DNA of 64,000 nucleotides from Azospirillum agricola (GCF_017876095.1 NZ_JAGINM010000007.1:248001-312000); one strand, 5' to 3'; positions 53,540 through 63,571 are shown, numbered from the stretch's first letter. Program-made: numbers and translations. The notes: generated by a model not told the origin, from the letters alone.

Positions 53540-53842
53540 ATGGTCAACCCGCTGAGTGCCGCCACCGCCTATGCCAACACCGCCGCCCGCGCGACCGGAC
53601 CGAAGGCCCTGGGACCCACCGAGGGCGCGTCCTTCGGCGAGGTGCTGGAGCAGGCGGCCCACAGCGCCATCGGCACGATGCAGAAAAGCGAGACCATGTC
53701 GGCGCAGGCCGCGATCGGCAAGGCCGACCTGAACGACGTGGTCCAGGCGGTCACCAACGCCGAAGTCACCCTCCAGACCGTGACGGCGGTGCGCGACAAG
53801 GTGTTGAACGCCTATCAGGAAATCCTTCGCATGCCGATGTGA
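53540..53842 (+). CDS. fliE: Flagellar hook-basal body adaptor FliE
   Basis: A 100-residue helical protein linking the MS ring to the rod. The C-terminal half carries the family pattern KADLNDVVQAVTNAEVTLQTVTAVRDKVLNAYQEILRMPM. It follows flgC by 40 bases, the standard alphaproteobacterial order, and is followed by fliQ. Confidence 0.95.
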   Translation: MVNPLSAATAYANTAARATGPKALGPTEGASFGEVLEQAAHSAIGTMQKSETMSAQAAIGKADLNDVVQAVTNAEVTLQTVTAVRDKVLNAYQEILRMPM

Positions 53843-53881
53843 CGGCCGTCCCGGCCTTCCCATCGGCCTCCGGCGCGCGTC

Positions 53882-54229
53882 ATGAACGAAACCGAAGTCA
53901 TCGAGCTCTGCCGCACCTCGATCATCACCCTGGTGATCGTGGCCGGACCGATTCTCATCATCATGATGCTGCTCGGCACGGTGATCTCGGTGTTCCAGGC
54001 CGTCACCCAGATCAGCGAGCAGACCCTGGCGATGGTGCCGAAGCTGCTGGTGGTCTTCGCCCTGTCGATCCTGCTGATGCCCTTCATGCTGGGCGAGTTG
54101 AGCGAATTCTTCCAGCATGAGATCGCCGACCGCATCGTCGCCATCGGCGTCGGCGCCGGCCAGAACGGCGGCGCGCCCTTCACGCCCGGCACCGGCCTCA
54201 CCCCCGGCGCGGCGCCGTCCGGCGGATGA
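53882..54229 (+). CDS. fliQ: Flagellar export gate protein FliQ
   Basis: A 115-residue protein with two membrane spans (about 15-39 and 53-72). The family block GTVISVFQAVTQISEQTLAMVPKL lies between them. The core matches the usual 88-90 residues; an extra Gly/Pro-rich tail of about 25 residues is unusual. Its TGA overlaps the fliR ATG by four bases. Confidence 0.95.
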   Translation: MNETEVIELCRTSIITLVIVAGPILIIMMLLGTVISVFQAVTQISEQTLAMVPKLLVVFALSILLMPFMLGELSEFFQHEIADRIVAIGVGAGQNGGAPFTPGTGLTPGAAPSGG

Positions 54230-54996
54230 ACGCCCTTCAGCAACTGGTCGGCGAGCAGCTCTTCGTCTGGATGATCGTCTTCGCCCGGGTCGGCACCGCC
54301 TTCACCGTCATGCCGACGGTGGGCGACGCCTTCGTGACCGCGCGCACGCGGCTCCTGCTCGCGCTGGCGATCAGCGTGGTCGTCGCCCCGGTCCTGCGGC
54401 CGCAGCTGCCTCCGATGCCGGACAACCCCTTCCAACTCGTCGTGCTGGTGATGGGGGAGATGACCGTCGGCATCTTCCTGGGCACCGTCGGGCGGCTGCT
54501 GATGGGGGCGCTGGAGGTCGCCGGCACCATCGTCGCGCTGGAAAGCGGCCTGTCCAACGCCCAGATCTTCAATCCGGCAATGGCGACCAGCGGCTCGCTG
54601 CCCGGCGCGCTGATGGGATGGCTGGGATTGCTGCTGTTGTTCGTCACCGACCTGCATCATCTGCTGATCATGGCGGTGGTCGACAGCTACACCACCTTCG
54701 CGCCGGGGGCGGCGATTCCGATCGACGACATGGCGAACGTGATCGGGCAGCTGGTGTCGAAGACCTTCCTGCTGGGCGCCCAGATGGCGGCGCCCTTCCT
54801 GATCATCGGCCTGCTCTTCGCCCTGGCGCTCGGGCTGCTGAACAAGCTGGCGCCGCAGGTCCAGGTGTTCCAGCTCTTCACCTCGATCCAGGTGCTGCTG
54901 GGCCTGCTGATGTTCGCCTTGACGCTGGCGGCGATGATGATGTTCTGGTTGTCGCGTTTCGAGTCGACCTTCGTGGATTTCCTGCGGCCGCTGTGA
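54226..54996 (+). CDS. fliR: Flagellar export gate protein FliR
   Basis: A 256-residue protein with about six membrane segments. Recognisable blocks are FARVGTAFTVMPTVGDAFVTARTRLLLALAI and LLGAQMAAPFLIIGLLFALALGLLNKLAPQVQVF. FliR completes the FliP5Q4R1 export pore. The start overlaps fliQ and flhB begins 29 bases after the stop. Confidence 0.96.
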   Translation: MNALQQLVGEQLFVWMIVFARVGTAFTVMPTVGDAFVTARTRLLLALAISVVVAPVLRPQLPPMPDNPFQLVVLVMGEMTVGIFLGTVGRLLMGALEVAGTIVALESGLSNAQIFNPAMATSGSLPGALMGWLGLLLLFVTDLHHLLIMAVVDSYTTFAPGAAIPIDDMANVIGQLVSKTFLLGAQMAAPFLIIGLLFALALGLLNKLAPQVQVFQLFTSIQVLLGLLMFALTLAAMMMFWLSRFESTFVDFLRPL

Positions 54997-55025
54997 CGGC
55001 CCGCTGACCGACAAGGGAGAAGCCG

Positions 55026-56102
55026 GTGTCGGAAGATGCGGACGAGTCCTCCAAAACAGAGGACCCGACACAAAAGAAGCTCGACGAGGCCCACAAGCAG
55101 GGCAACTACGCGATGACGCGCGAGGTGGCGAACTGGCTGATGGTCGCCGCCATGACGATCGTGCTGGTGTCGATCCTGCCGGGCACCCTGAAGGGCATGT
55201 TCCTTCGCCTGAACTATTATTTCGAGAATCTCGACCAGATCACCTTCGACCGGGCCGGAGTCGGCGCCCTGCTGTACCGGGCGATGATGGATTCCCTGTG
55301 GGCGCTGTGGCTCCCCATCCTGCTCTTCGTGGTCGCCGGGGTGATGTCGACCATCGGGCAGACCGGCTTCCATATCTCCTGGCAGCTCATCGCCCCGAAG
55401 TTCGGGAAGCTGAACCCGCTGCCCGGCATCGCCAACATGTTCAAGGCCAACCAGCTCGTCGAGCTGGCGAAGAGTCTGGCCAAGCTGGCGGTGGTCGGCG
55501 GGGTCGCCTATCTTGCGCTGCAACCGATGTTCAAGGGCATCGAGAACTACATCGGCATCGAGATGATGGCCCTGCTCCAGCACATCGACGGGCTGGCCTA
55601 CCGTCTGCTGATCGGGGTTCTGGTGGTGCTGACCTTCATCGCCGGCGGCGACTTCATCTGGCAAAGGATGCAGTTCGACAAGAAGATGAAGATGACGAAG
55701 CAGGAGGTAAAAGACGAGCACAAGCAGTCCGAAGGCGATCCGCACGTCAAGGGCCGCATCCGCCAGATCCGGTTCGAGCGCGCCCGCAAGCGCATGATGG
55801 CGGCGGTGCCCGGCGCCGACGTGGTGGTGACCAACCCGACCCACTTCGCGGTGGCGCTGAAATACGACCCGGCCCAGATGGGCGCGCCGATGGTGCTGGC
55901 CAAGGGCGTCGATCAGGTCGCCTTCAAGATCCGCGAGATCGCCGAGGCCAACAAGGTTCCGGTGATCGAGAATCCTCCCCTCGCCCGTGCGCTCTATGCC
56001 GCTTGCGATATCGACGAGGAGGTTCCTTCCGAGCACTATCGGGCGGTCGCCGAAGTCATTACCTATGTCTTCAAGCTGAAGGGGCGGGCGATGCGCAACT
56101 GA
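55026..56102 (+). CDS. flhB: Flagellar export switch protein FlhB
   Basis: A 358-residue membrane protein with four spans (about 35-52, 93-112, 145-168, 190-207) and a cytoplasmic domain. The autocleavage motif NPTH lies at 270-273 in VVVTNPTHFAVALKYDP. The N-terminal EDPTQKKLDEAHKQG is typical. It controls the switch from rod/hook to filament export. GTG at 55026 follows AGGGAGAAG. Confidence 0.97.
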   Translation: MSEDADESSKTEDPTQKKLDEAHKQGNYAMTREVANWLMVAAMTIVLVSILPGTLKGMFLRLNYYFENLDQITFDRAGVGALLYRAMMDSLWALWLPILLFVVAGVMSTIGQTGFHISWQLIAPKFGKLNPLPGIANMFKANQLVELAKSLAKLAVVGGVAYLALQPMFKGIENYIGIEMMALLQHIDGLAYRLLIGVLVVLTFIAGGDFIWQRMQFDKKMKMTKQEVKDEHKQSEGDPHVKGRIRQIRFERARKRMMAAVPGADVVVTNPTHFAVALKYDPAQMGAPMVLAKGVDQVAFKIREIAEANKVPVIENPPLARALYAACDIDEEVPSEHYRAVAEVITYVFKLKGRAMRN

Positions 56103-56153
56103 CACGCTGCGCAACCGGCCTCCCCTTCGACGGTCCGGTTCGTTGGAGTTTTG

Positions 56154-58664
56154 GTGGACGACGCATCTTCCCTTCTCGGTTCCGCCCGCGGCCGGGCCAC
56201 GCCGGACCGGCCCTCCGGCGCGCTGGCGACGGCCCTGCTCTATTACGGTCTGGCCCCGGCCGGACTGGCGGCGCTGGCGGCCGGGCTGCTGATCGACCGC
56301 GAGCCGGTCACCTGGGCCGGCGCCGTCGCGGCGGCGGCGGGCGTGGGGCTGCTGATCGGCCGGGTCTTCACCGTGGCCCGCCGCTCGGCGCGGGTCGGCG
56401 CGCTGCTCGGCAACGCGCTGGAAGGCTTGCCGGCCGGCCAGCTCCTGTGCGACGAGCGCGGCAAGGTCGTCTTCGTCAACGCCGCCTTCCGGGAACTGAC
56501 GGGCCAGCGGACCGGCGAGCGTCCGATCGACGCGCTGGAGCGCCAGTTCGCCGCCGATCCCGACAGCGCCCGCGAGTTCAGCCGGCTGCGCGACCGCGTG
56601 CACGCCGGGGCCGCCGCCTCGGCCGAGCTGGCGGTGCCGGGGCCGGACGGGCGCCCCCCGGAATGGCGCCGGGTGCAGGGGCAGCCGGTCGAGGGCTTCC
56701 CCGGCTCCGTCCATTGGCGGGTCGAGGACATCACGGCGCGGCGCGAGCTGGAGCAGGTGATGCTGCGCGAGCAGTCGAAGCTCGCCGACTTCATGGAGCA
56801 CGCGCCGGTCGGCTTCTTCTCGGTCGATCAGGACGGGCAATTCCTGTTCGTCAACGCCACGCTGGCGAAATGGCTGGGCGGCGAACCGGGCGACCTGACC
56901 GACGGCGACCGGCGGCTGCACGACATCCTGGAGGAGCCGCCGGAGGGGGCGGCGCCCTACGACCTGTTCGAGGGGAGCGGGCCCGAGCAGCGCGGTGAAC
57001 TCGGCATGCGCGGCTTCCAGGGGCGCCGCTTCCAGGCCTCGGTGGCGCAGAGCGTGGTGGTGGCGGACGACGGCGGATCGATCCACACCCGCTCCGTCGT
57101 GCGCGACCTGACGCCGGAGCATGAATGGCGGGAGGCCCTGCGCCTGTCCGAACAGCGCTTCCAGCGCTTCTTCGAGGACGCGCCGATCGGCATCGCCCTG
57201 GTCGACGAGGAAGGGCGGCTGACCGAATGCAACCAGGCCTTCCTCGGCCTGATCGGCAGCGAGGCGGGCAGCGTGATCGGCCGCCCGATGGCCGAGCTGA
57301 TCGTTCCGGCGGAGCGCGAGGCGGTGGCGACGCGGCTCGCCTCGGTGCAGGGCGGCGACGATCCGGCGGCTCCGCTGGAGGTCCGCCTGTCCGGCGGCCG
57401 GGAACTGACGGCTCAGCTCTACGCCCGCCGCCTGGGCGGTGTCGGCGGTGGGAGCGCCGCCGGGCTGATCCTGCATTTCATCGACATGACCGAGCGCAAG
57501 AGCCTGGAGGCCCAGTTCGCCCAGTCGCAGAAGATGCAGGCGGTCGGCCAGCTCGCCGGCGGCGTGGCGCACGACTTCAACAACCTGCTGACCGCGATGA
57601 TCGGCTTCTGCGACCTGCTGCTGCTGCGCCACAAGCCGGGCGACCAGTCCTTCAGCGACATCGTGCAGATCAAGCAGAACGCCAACCGCGCCGCCAATCT
57701 GGTCCGCCAGCTCCTCGCCTTCTCGCGCCAGCAGACCTTGCAGCCGCGCGTCATCAACGTCACCGACGTGCTGGCCGAGCTGGCCAACCTGCTGCGCCGG
57801 CTGATCGGCGAGAACATCGAGCTGAAGATGATCCACGGGCGGGACCTCGGCCTCGTCAAGGTGGACCAGAACCAGCTGGAGCAGGTCATCATCAACCTCG
57901 TCGTCAACGCGCGCGACGCGATGGGCGGCGGCGGGCGGCTGACCGTGGTGACCTCCAACCACAGCCTGGCCCAGCCCGAGCGGCGCGAGCACGAGACGGT
58001 TCCCGCCGGCTCCTACGTCTCGATCGAGGTGATCGACACCGGCTGCGGCATCGCGCGCGAGAATCTGCAACGCATCTTCGAGCCCTTCTACACGACCAAG
58101 GAGGTCGGGTCGGGCACAGGGCTGGGGCTGTCCACCGTGTACGGAATCGTCCGGCAGACCGGCGGCTTCGTGCTGGTCGATTCGGCGGTGGGGGAGGGGA
58201 CGACCTTCACCATCCTGCTGCCCCGCCACCAGGGCGAGGTGCGGCCGGTCGACACCGCCGAGCCGCGCGAGCGGCGCGGCAGCGACCTGACCGGCTCCGG
58301 CGTCATCCTGCTGGTCGAGGACGAGGACGCCGTCCGCGTCTTCTCCGCCCGCGCGCTGCGCAACAAGGGCTATCAGGTGCTGGAGGCCAAGAACGGCGAG
58401 GCCGCGTTGCAGCAGATCGAGAGCGACGGCGCCCGCATCGACCTGCTGATCACCGACGTGGTGATGCCGCAGATGGACGGCCCGACGCTGGCCCGCCATG
58501 TCCGCCGGCTGCGGCCGGAGATGCGGGTGATCTTCATTTCCGGCTATGCGGAGGACCGGCTGGGCGATGTCGACGGCGTCGATGTCGCGCATTTCCTGCC
58601 CAAGCCCTTCTCCCTCAAGCAGCTTGCCTCCAAGGTCAAGGAGGTCATCCGCGACGGCCGGTGA
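56154..58664 (+). CDS. cckA: Hybrid histidine kinase CckA
   Basis: An 836-residue master cell-cycle kinase. Two membrane spans (about 25-45 and 50-68) are followed by three PAS-like domains. The HisKA block is [20 protein letters not shown] with His473, followed by an HATPase domain ([13 protein letters not shown]) and a receiver with phospho-Asp768 in [14 protein letters not shown]. CckA phosphorylates ChpT, then CtrA and CpdR, and CtrA drives many flagellar genes, which suits its place after flhB. The start is GTG at 56154 or TTG one codon earlier; GGAG at 56145 favours the GTG. Confidence 0.93.
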   Translation: MDDASSLLGSARGRATPDRPSGALATALLYYGLAPAGLAALAAGLLIDREPVTWAGAVAAAAGVGLLIGRVFTVARRSARVGALLGNALEGLPAGQLLCDERGKVVFVNAAFRELTGQRTGERPIDALERQFAADPDSAREFSRLRDRVHAGAAASAELAVPGPDGRPPEWRRVQGQPVEGFPGSVHWRVEDITARRELEQVMLREQSKLADFMEHAPVGFFSVDQDGQFLFVNATLAKWLGGEPGDLTDGDRRLHDILEEPPEGAAPYDLFEGSGPEQRGELGMRGFQGRRFQASVAQSVVVADDGGSIHTRSVVRDLTPEHEWREALRLSEQRFQRFFEDAPIGIALVDEEGRLTECNQAFLGLIGSEAGSVIGRPMAELIVPAEREAVATRLASVQGGDDPAAPLEVRLSGGRELTAQLYARRLGGVGGGSAAGLILHFIDMTERKSLEAQFAQSQKMQAVGQLAGGVAHDFNNLLTAMIGFCDLLLLRHKPGDQSFSDIVQIKQNANRAANLVRQLLAFSRQQTLQPRVINVTDVLAELANLLRRLIGENIELKMIHGRDLGLVKVDQNQLEQVIINLVVNARDAMGGGGRLTVVTSNHSLAQPERREHETVPAGSYVSIEVIDTGCGIARENLQRIFEPFYTTKEVGSGTGLGLSTVYGIVRQTGGFVLVDSAVGEGTTFTILLPRHQGEVRPVDTAEPRERRGSDLTGSGVILLVEDEDAVRVFSARALRNKGYQVLEAKNGEAALQQIESDGARIDLLITDVVMPQMDGPTLARHVRRLRPEMRVIFISGYAEDRLGDVDGVDVAHFLPKPFSLKQLASKVKEVIRDGR

Positions 58665-58712
58665 CGCCGCGCGTGATCGTTTTCGGCTCGTCTCCGCCCG
58701 GCCTCTTTTTGA

Positions 58713-58727
58713 GAACGTCAGGAGAAC
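58713..58727 (+). promoter_or_regulatory. LexA (SOS) box upstream of recA
   Basis: GAAC-N7-GAAC (58713-58716, 58724-58727) is the alphaproteobacterial LexA site GTTC-N7-GTTC read from the other strand. It lies just before the recA -35. A one-mismatch copy, GAAC-N7-GTAC (58746-58760), overlaps the -10 region. Confidence 0.85.
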
Positions 58728-58735
58728 ATCGGCCC

Positions 58736-58763
58736 TTGCAAATGGGAACGAAGAGAGTACATT
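58736..58763 (+). promoter_or_regulatory. recA promoter
   Basis: TTGCAA (58736-58741), a 16-base spacer and TACATT (58758-58763) form a reasonable promoter between the SOS box and the recA start, 53 bases upstream of the ATG. Confidence 0.6.
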
Positions 58764-58815
58764 CAGCCTCGTTGCAAGAGTGCTGACCCTGTGGTCTAAG
58801 AGAGAGGTACCGGGC

Positions 58816-59895
58816 ATGTCGTCCGCACAGCTTCGTTTGGTCGAGAAGGATTCCATGGACAAGCAGAAGGCGCTCGACGCCGCTCTGAGCCAGATCGAAC
58901 GCGCGTTCGGCAAGGGCTCGATCATGAAGCTCGGCGCCCGCGAGAACCTGGTCGACACGGAGGTGGTGTCCACCGGCTCCCTCGGCCTCGACATCGCGCT
59001 GGGCATCGGCGGCCTGCCCAAGGGCCGCATCATCGAAATCTACGGGCCGGAAAGCTCGGGCAAGACCACGCTGGCTCTGCACGCCATCGCCCAGGCCCAG
59101 AAGGCCGGCGGAACCTGCGCCTTCGTCGACGCCGAGCACGCGCTCGACCCGTCCTACGCCCGCAAGCTTGGCGTCAACATCGACGAGCTGCTGATCTCGC
59201 AGCCCGACGCCGGCGAGCAGGCGCTGGAGATCGCCGACACGCTGGTGCGCTCCGGCGCCATCGACGTGCTGGTGGTCGATTCGGTTGCGGCCCTGGTGCC
59301 GCGCGCCGAGCTGGAAGGCGAGATGGGCGACAGCCACGTCGGCCTGCACGCCCGCCTGATGAGCCAGGCGCTGCGCAAGCTGACCGGCTCGATCTCCAAG
59401 TCGAACTGCCTCGTCATCTTCATCAACCAGATCCGCTTGAAGATCGGCGTGATGTTCGGCAACCCGGAGACGACGACGGGCGGCAACGCGCTGAAGTTCT
59501 ACGCGTCGGTCCGTCTCGACATTCGCCGCATCGGCGCCATCAAGGACCGCGACACCGTGGTCGGCAACCAGACCCGCGTGAAGGTGGTGAAGAACAAGAT
59601 GGCCCCGCCGTTCCGCGTGGTCGAGTTCGACATCATGTATGGCGAGGGCGTGTCGAAGGTGGGCGAACTGCTCGACCTCGGCATCCAGGCCGGCGTGGTG
59701 GACAAGTCGGGCGCCTGGTTCAGCTACGAGGGCACGCGCATCGGCCAGGGCCGCGAGAACGCAAAGACCTTCCTGCGCAACAACCCCGAGATGGCCGACG
59801 CCATCGAGGCGAAGATCCGCGGCAACGCCGGTCTCGTCGCCGACGCGATGATGGGCACACCGGAAGCCGATGGCGAGGCCTCCACGCCGGAGTGA
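58816..59895 (+). CDS. recA: Recombinase RecA
   Basis: A 359-residue ATP-dependent recombinase and LexA co-protease. Walker A is GPESSGKTT (77-85), Walker B is [10 protein letters not shown], and the DNA-binding loop includes [34 protein letters not shown] sequence. The C-terminus ends in a short acidic tail. The ATG at 58816 follows AGAGAGG; an internal ATG at 58855 would drop 13 residues. It has its own SOS-controlled promoter. Confidence 0.98.
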   Translation: MSSAQLRLVEKDSMDKQKALDAALSQIERAFGKGSIMKLGARENLVDTEVVSTGSLGLDIALGIGGLPKGRIIEIYGPESSGKTTLALHAIAQAQKAGGTCAFVDAEHALDPSYARKLGVNIDELLISQPDAGEQALEIADTLVRSGAIDVLVVDSVAALVPRAELEGEMGDSHVGLHARLMSQALRKLTGSISKSNCLVIFINQIRLKIGVMFGNPETTTGGNALKFYASVRLDIRRIGAIKDRDTVVGNQTRVKVVKNKMAPPFRVVEFDIMYGEGVSKVGELLDLGIQAGVVDKSGAWFSYEGTRIGQGRENAKTFLRNNPEMADAIEAKIRGNAGLVADAMMGTPEADGEASTPE

Positions 59896-59952
59896 TCGGG
59901 CTTTCGGGTGGTTCCGCCGAGGTTTGAGGCGGAACGGCCGCCAATTCGCCTT

Positions 59953-60032
59953 CCCACGTCATGATCGGGCTTGTCCCGATCATGACGTGGGTGCTTGAGG
60001 TTTGCCCGTGGATGCCCGTGCCGAGCACGGGC
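59953..60032. repeat. Intergenic palindromic element after recA
   Basis: A perfect 17-bp stem (59953-59969 with 59975-59991) contains GTCATGATCGGG, and a second 8-bp hairpin GCCCGTGC-CGA-GCACGGGC follows (60014-60032). The linking segment GTGCTTGAGGTTTGCCCGTGGAT resembles GTGCTTCAAGGTTGCGCGTGGA at 14876-14899, so it is related to copy 1. It may also terminate recA. Confidence 0.65.
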
Positions 60033-60113
60033 GTGAACGGTGTCGAGCGGGCGGAGCCGCGGTTTCCGCGCATGTCCTGAGGGCCGGCTGGAAAGGGCTT
60101 TGTGGGGGCGGGC

Positions 60114-60920
60114 ATGTCCGATGAAGCCGGCGCACTGTCGGACACCGATCGGCTTCTCAAGCTGAAGTCGCTGCGGGCCAAAATCCGCTTCCTCTACGAG
60201 GCCCACACCAGTTTCCGCATGGGAATGGCGGGATTCGATCTCGCCACGGTGCTGTTCTTCCTCTTCACCACCTTCCTGCCGCCGTCGGGCTGGATTCTCT
60301 GGATCGACTACGTCCTCGGTTTCCTTCTTCTGACGGATATGCTGGCGCGCGGCTGGGTCGCGCGAAACCGGCGGCGCTTCTTCCTGAGCGTCTGGACCCT
60401 GGCCGACGTGGTCGTGATCCTGTCGATGCTCGCCCCGATCTTCACCTCCGACTATGCGTTCCTCCGGGTTCTGCGGGCGATGCGCCTGCTGCGCTCCTAC
60501 GCCCTGCTGCGCAACCTGCGGCGGGGAAACCGCTGGGTCGCCGAGCGCGGCGAGATGATGCTGGCGGTGGTCAATCTCGTCGTCTTCGTCTTCGTGGTGT
60601 CCGCCTTCGTGTACGTCACGCAGATCGGGCGGAACGACCGCATCCTCTCCTACATCGACGCCATGTACTTCACCGTGACGACGCTGACGACCACCGGATT
60701 CGGCGACATCACGCTGGTCGGCACCCATGGCCGGCTGATGTCGGTGGTGATCATGCTGCTGGGCGTCGGGCTTTTCCTCAAATTCGCCCAGAGCCTGTTC
60801 CGGCCCAACAAGGCCCATGTCGAATGCCCGGCCTGCGGGCTGAGCCGGCATGATTTCGACGCCATCCATTGCAAGCATTGCGGTGGGGTGATCCACATCG
60901 ACGACAAGCCGTCCGACTGA
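60114..60920 (+). CDS. Voltage-gated-type potassium channel fused to a zinc ribbon
   Basis: A 268-residue membrane protein with segments S1-S4 (about 40-58, 61-80, 92-112, 114-138). S4-like arginines are spaced every third residue (LRVLRAMRLLRSYALLRNLRR). S5, a pore loop with selectivity filter TTGFGD (193-198) and S6 follow. The cytoplasmic tail is a zinc ribbon, CPAC (238-241) and CKHC (253-256). Prokaryotic K+ channels tune membrane potential; the ribbon could be a metal or redox sensor. ATG 60114 is preferred; GTG 60102 is in frame upstream. Confidence 0.88.
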   Translation: MSDEAGALSDTDRLLKLKSLRAKIRFLYEAHTSFRMGMAGFDLATVLFFLFTTFLPPSGWILWIDYVLGFLLLTDMLARGWVARNRRRFFLSVWTLADVVVILSMLAPIFTSDYAFLRVLRAMRLLRSYALLRNLRRGNRWVAERGEMMLAVVNLVVFVFVVSAFVYVTQIGRNDRILSYIDAMYFTVTTLTTTGFGDITLVGTHGRLMSVVIMLLGVGLFLKFAQSLFRPNKAHVECPACGLSRHDFDAIHCKHCGGVIHIDDKPSD

Positions 60921-61024
60921 TTCGGCGGACGCGCGTCCCAGTCTCCCAAGGCTCGGAAATTCCTTGGTGATCCGGCACGCCAGCGGTTAAAGATCGAAGG
61001 CGGCGATTCACGTCCGGGGGTGCC

Positions 61025-62164
61025 ATGCGGTCGAGCGGGTCGGGATGGGGGCAGCCGGGCGCCGTGCCGGGCTGGGTCGGGTACGCGCTGCTGCCGATTC
61101 TGAACCTCGCCGTCGCCTTCGCGCTGTCGGGGCTGGTGATCCTGGTCATCGGCGAGAACCCGGTCGACGTGCTGGCGCTGATGCTGTCGGAGGCGCTCGG
61201 CTACCCCGAGGCCATCGGCTACACGCTCTATTACGCGACCGACTACATCTTCACCGGGCTGGCGGTCGCCATCGCCTTCCATTGCGGGCTGTTCAACATC
61301 GGTGGCGAGGGGCAGGCCTATCTCGGCGGCCTGGGCGCCGGCCTGGTGGCTCTGGCGCTGACCGGCTGGCCCTGGCCGGTGGTGGCTCTGCTGGCGATCC
61401 TCGCCTCGGCGCTGTTCGGGGCGGCCTGGGCCTTCGTGCCGGCGTGGCTCCAGGCCAGGCGCGGCAGCCACATCGTCATCACGACGATCATGTTCAACTT
61501 CATCGCCGCCTCGCTGATGACCTGGCTGCTGGTCGACGTGCTGATCCGGCCGGGCAGCCAGTCGCCGGAAACCCGCGAGTTCGACCCCGGCCTGTGGCTG
61601 CCCTCGATGGAGCGGGCGCTCGGCTGGGTCGGCGTGACCATCCCGGCCTCGCCGCTGAACCTGTCCTTCCTGTGGGCGCTGGCCTGCTGCGTCCTGTTCC
61701 AGATCTTCCTGCGCCACACCCGCTGGGGCTACGAACTGCGCACCGTCGGACGCAACGAGCGGGCGGCGGTCTACGCCGGCATCTCGCCGTCGCGCAACAT
61801 CGTCATCGCCATGCTGCTGTCGGGCGCGCTCGCCGGCTTCGTCGGCGTCAACGAGATCCTCGGCGTGCAGCACCGCATCATCCTGAACTTCACCGGCGGG
61901 GTCGGCTTCGTCGGCATCGCGGTGGCGCTGATGGGGCGCAACCACCCGGTCGGGATCGTGCTGGCGGCGCTGCTGTTCGGCGTGCTGGCCCAGGGCGGCG
62001 GGCAGGTCTCCTTCGAATACCCGACCATCAACCGCGAGCTGGTGATGGTCATCCAGGGCCTCGTCATCCTGTTCGCCGGGGCCATGGAGAATCTGTTCAA
62101 GCAGCCGATCGAGGCGCTGTTCCGCCGCCGCGCCACGCCCGCCGCCGATTCGGGAAGGGGCTGA
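61025..62164 (+). CDS. Nucleoside ABC transporter permease 1 (YufP/NupP-like)
   Basis: A 379-residue BPD_transp_2-type permease with about ten membrane spans. Diagnostic blocks are FHCGLFNIGGEGQAYLGGLGAG, ARRGSHIVITTIMFNFIAASLMTWLL, and GRNERAAVYAGISPSRNIV. This family imports nucleosides or simple sugars with a BMP-type binding protein. The second permease starts three bases after the stop, and cytidine deaminase and purine nucleoside phosphorylase follow, so nucleosides are the likely cargo. Confidence 0.93.
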   Translation: MRSSGSGWGQPGAVPGWVGYALLPILNLAVAFALSGLVILVIGENPVDVLALMLSEALGYPEAIGYTLYYATDYIFTGLAVAIAFHCGLFNIGGEGQAYLGGLGAGLVALALTGWPWPVVALLAILASALFGAAWAFVPAWLQARRGSHIVITTIMFNFIAASLMTWLLVDVLIRPGSQSPETREFDPGLWLPSMERALGWVGVTIPASPLNLSFLWALACCVLFQIFLRHTRWGYELRTVGRNERAAVYAGISPSRNIVIAMLLSGALAGFVGVNEILGVQHRIILNFTGGVGFVGIAVALMGRNHPVGIVLAALLFGVLAQGGGQVSFEYPTINRELVMVIQGLVILFAGAMENLFKQPIEALFRRRATPAADSGRG

Positions 62165-62167
62165 GCC

Positions 62168-63142
62168 ATGGAGGACGCGCTCCTGCTGGTCCTGCAACTG
62201 CTCGGCGCCACCATCCGGGTGGCGACCCCGCTGGTGCTGGCGGCCTTCGCCGGGCTCTATTGCGAGCGGGCCGGGGTGGTGGACATCGGGCTGGAGGGCA
62301 AGATGCTGGCCGGCGCCTTCTTCGCCGCCGCCGCCGCCTCGGCCACCGGCAACCCCTGGCTCGGCCTTCTGGCCGCCATCGCCGCCGGGGTGGCGCTGGC
62401 GCTGGTCCACGGCTTCGCCTGCGTCACGCACCATGGCAACCAGGTGGTGTCGGGCATGGCGATCAACATCCTGGTCGCCGGGCTGGCGCCGTCGCTCGCC
62501 TACGCCTGGTTCCAGCAGGGCGGGCAGACGCCGCAGCTGCCCTCCTCGGCGCGGCTGCCGTCGGTCGAACTGCCGGGCGGGGAGGCGCTGTCCGGCGTTC
62601 CCGTCCTGGGCGCCGTCTGGCGCGAGCTGATCGACGGCACCAACATCCTGATCTGGGTGACGCTGGCGCTGGTGGCGGCGACCCACTGGGTGCTGTACCG
62701 CTCGCGATTCGGGCTGCGGCTGCGGGCGGTGGGCGAGAATCCGGCGGCGGTCGAGACCGCCGGCATTTCCGTCACGCGGCTGCGCTATCAGGCCCTGATC
62801 GTGACGGGGGTGCTGACCGGGATGGCCGGCGCCTATCTGTCGACCGGGCACGGGGCGGGCTTCGTTCGCGACATGACGGCGGGCAAGGGCTATCTGGCGC
62901 TGGCGGCGCTGATCTTCGGCAAATGGCGGCCGGGGCCGGCGCTGTTCGCCTGCCTGCTCTTCGCCTTCACCGACGCGGTGCAGGTTCGGCTGCAAGGGGT
63001 GCCCCTGCCGGGGATCGGCGTTATTCCCGTCCAATTCATCCAGGCCATTCCCTATCTTCTGACCGTGCTTCTGCTGGCGGGCTTCGTCGGCAAGGCGATC
63101 GCCCCCAAGGCGAGCGGCATCCCCTACGTCAAGGAGCGCTGA
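62168..63142 (+). CDS. Nucleoside ABC transporter permease 2 (YufQ/NupQ-like)
   Basis: A 324-residue partner permease with eight or more spans. Blocks are CERAGVVDIGLEGKMLAGAFFAAAAA, GNQVVSGMAINILVAGL, and GLRLRAVGENPAAVETAGISVTRLRY, the ATPase-coupling loop. It pairs with the preceding permease. The ATPase and binding-protein genes are not upstream, where a potassium channel lies, so they must be downstream of the window or elsewhere. Confidence 0.93.
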   Translation: MEDALLLVLQLLGATIRVATPLVLAAFAGLYCERAGVVDIGLEGKMLAGAFFAAAAASATGNPWLGLLAAIAAGVALALVHGFACVTHHGNQVVSGMAINILVAGLAPSLAYAWFQQGGQTPQLPSSARLPSVELPGGEALSGVPVLGAVWRELIDGTNILIWVTLALVAATHWVLYRSRFGLRLRAVGENPAAVETAGISVTRLRYQALIVTGVLTGMAGAYLSTGHGAGFVRDMTAGKGYLALAALIFGKWRPGPALFACLLFAFTDAVQVRLQGVPLPGIGVIPVQFIQAIPYLLTVLLLAGFVGKAIAPKASGIPYVKER

Positions 63143-63146
63143 AGCC

Positions 63147-63557
63147 ATGGCGGACGGTTTCGATGAGTTGATGGCGGCGGCCCGCGCGGTGCGGGCCAAC
63201 GCCCACGCCCCTTATTCCAACTTCAAGGTCGGCGCCGCCATCCGTGGCGAGTCGGGGCGCATCTTCGTCGGCGCCAACGTCGAGAACGCCGCCTACCCGC
63301 AGGGGCAGTGCGCCGAGGCGTCGGCCATCGGCGCCATGGTCGCGGCGGGCGACCGGCGCATCGCCGCCATCGCCGTGGTCGGCGGTGAACCGGGCAACGA
63401 ACTCTGCACGCCCTGCGGCGGTTGCCGGCAGCGCATCCGCGAGTTCGCCGCTCCCGACACGCCGATCCATGTCGGCGACCCGGCTGGTCTGCGCCGAAGC
63501 TTTACTTTGGAGGCGCTGTTGCCGCATTCGTTCGGCCCCACCAATTTAGCCTTCTGA
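63147..63557 (+). CDS. cdd: Cytidine deaminase
   Basis: A 136-residue zinc enzyme of the short homotetrameric type that converts cytidine and deoxycytidine to uridine forms. The active site is CAEASAIGAM (Cys55, Glu57) and PCGGCRQ (Cys90, Cys93); the N-terminal HAPYSNFKVGAAI binds substrate. It begins four bases after the permease stop. Confidence 0.96.
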   Translation: MADGFDELMAAARAVRANAHAPYSNFKVGAAIRGESGRIFVGANVENAAYPQGQCAEASAIGAMVAAGDRRIAAIAVVGGEPGNELCTPCGGCRQRIREFAAPDTPIHVGDPAGLRRSFTLEALLPHSFGPTNLAF

Positions 63558-63571
63558 CCGGAGTGCCGATC

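Noticed and set aside
54687..59033. 1448-codon minus-strand frame across fliR-flhB-cckA-recA
   Set aside because: Opposite five certain genes, with no recognisable domain and typical antisense composition.
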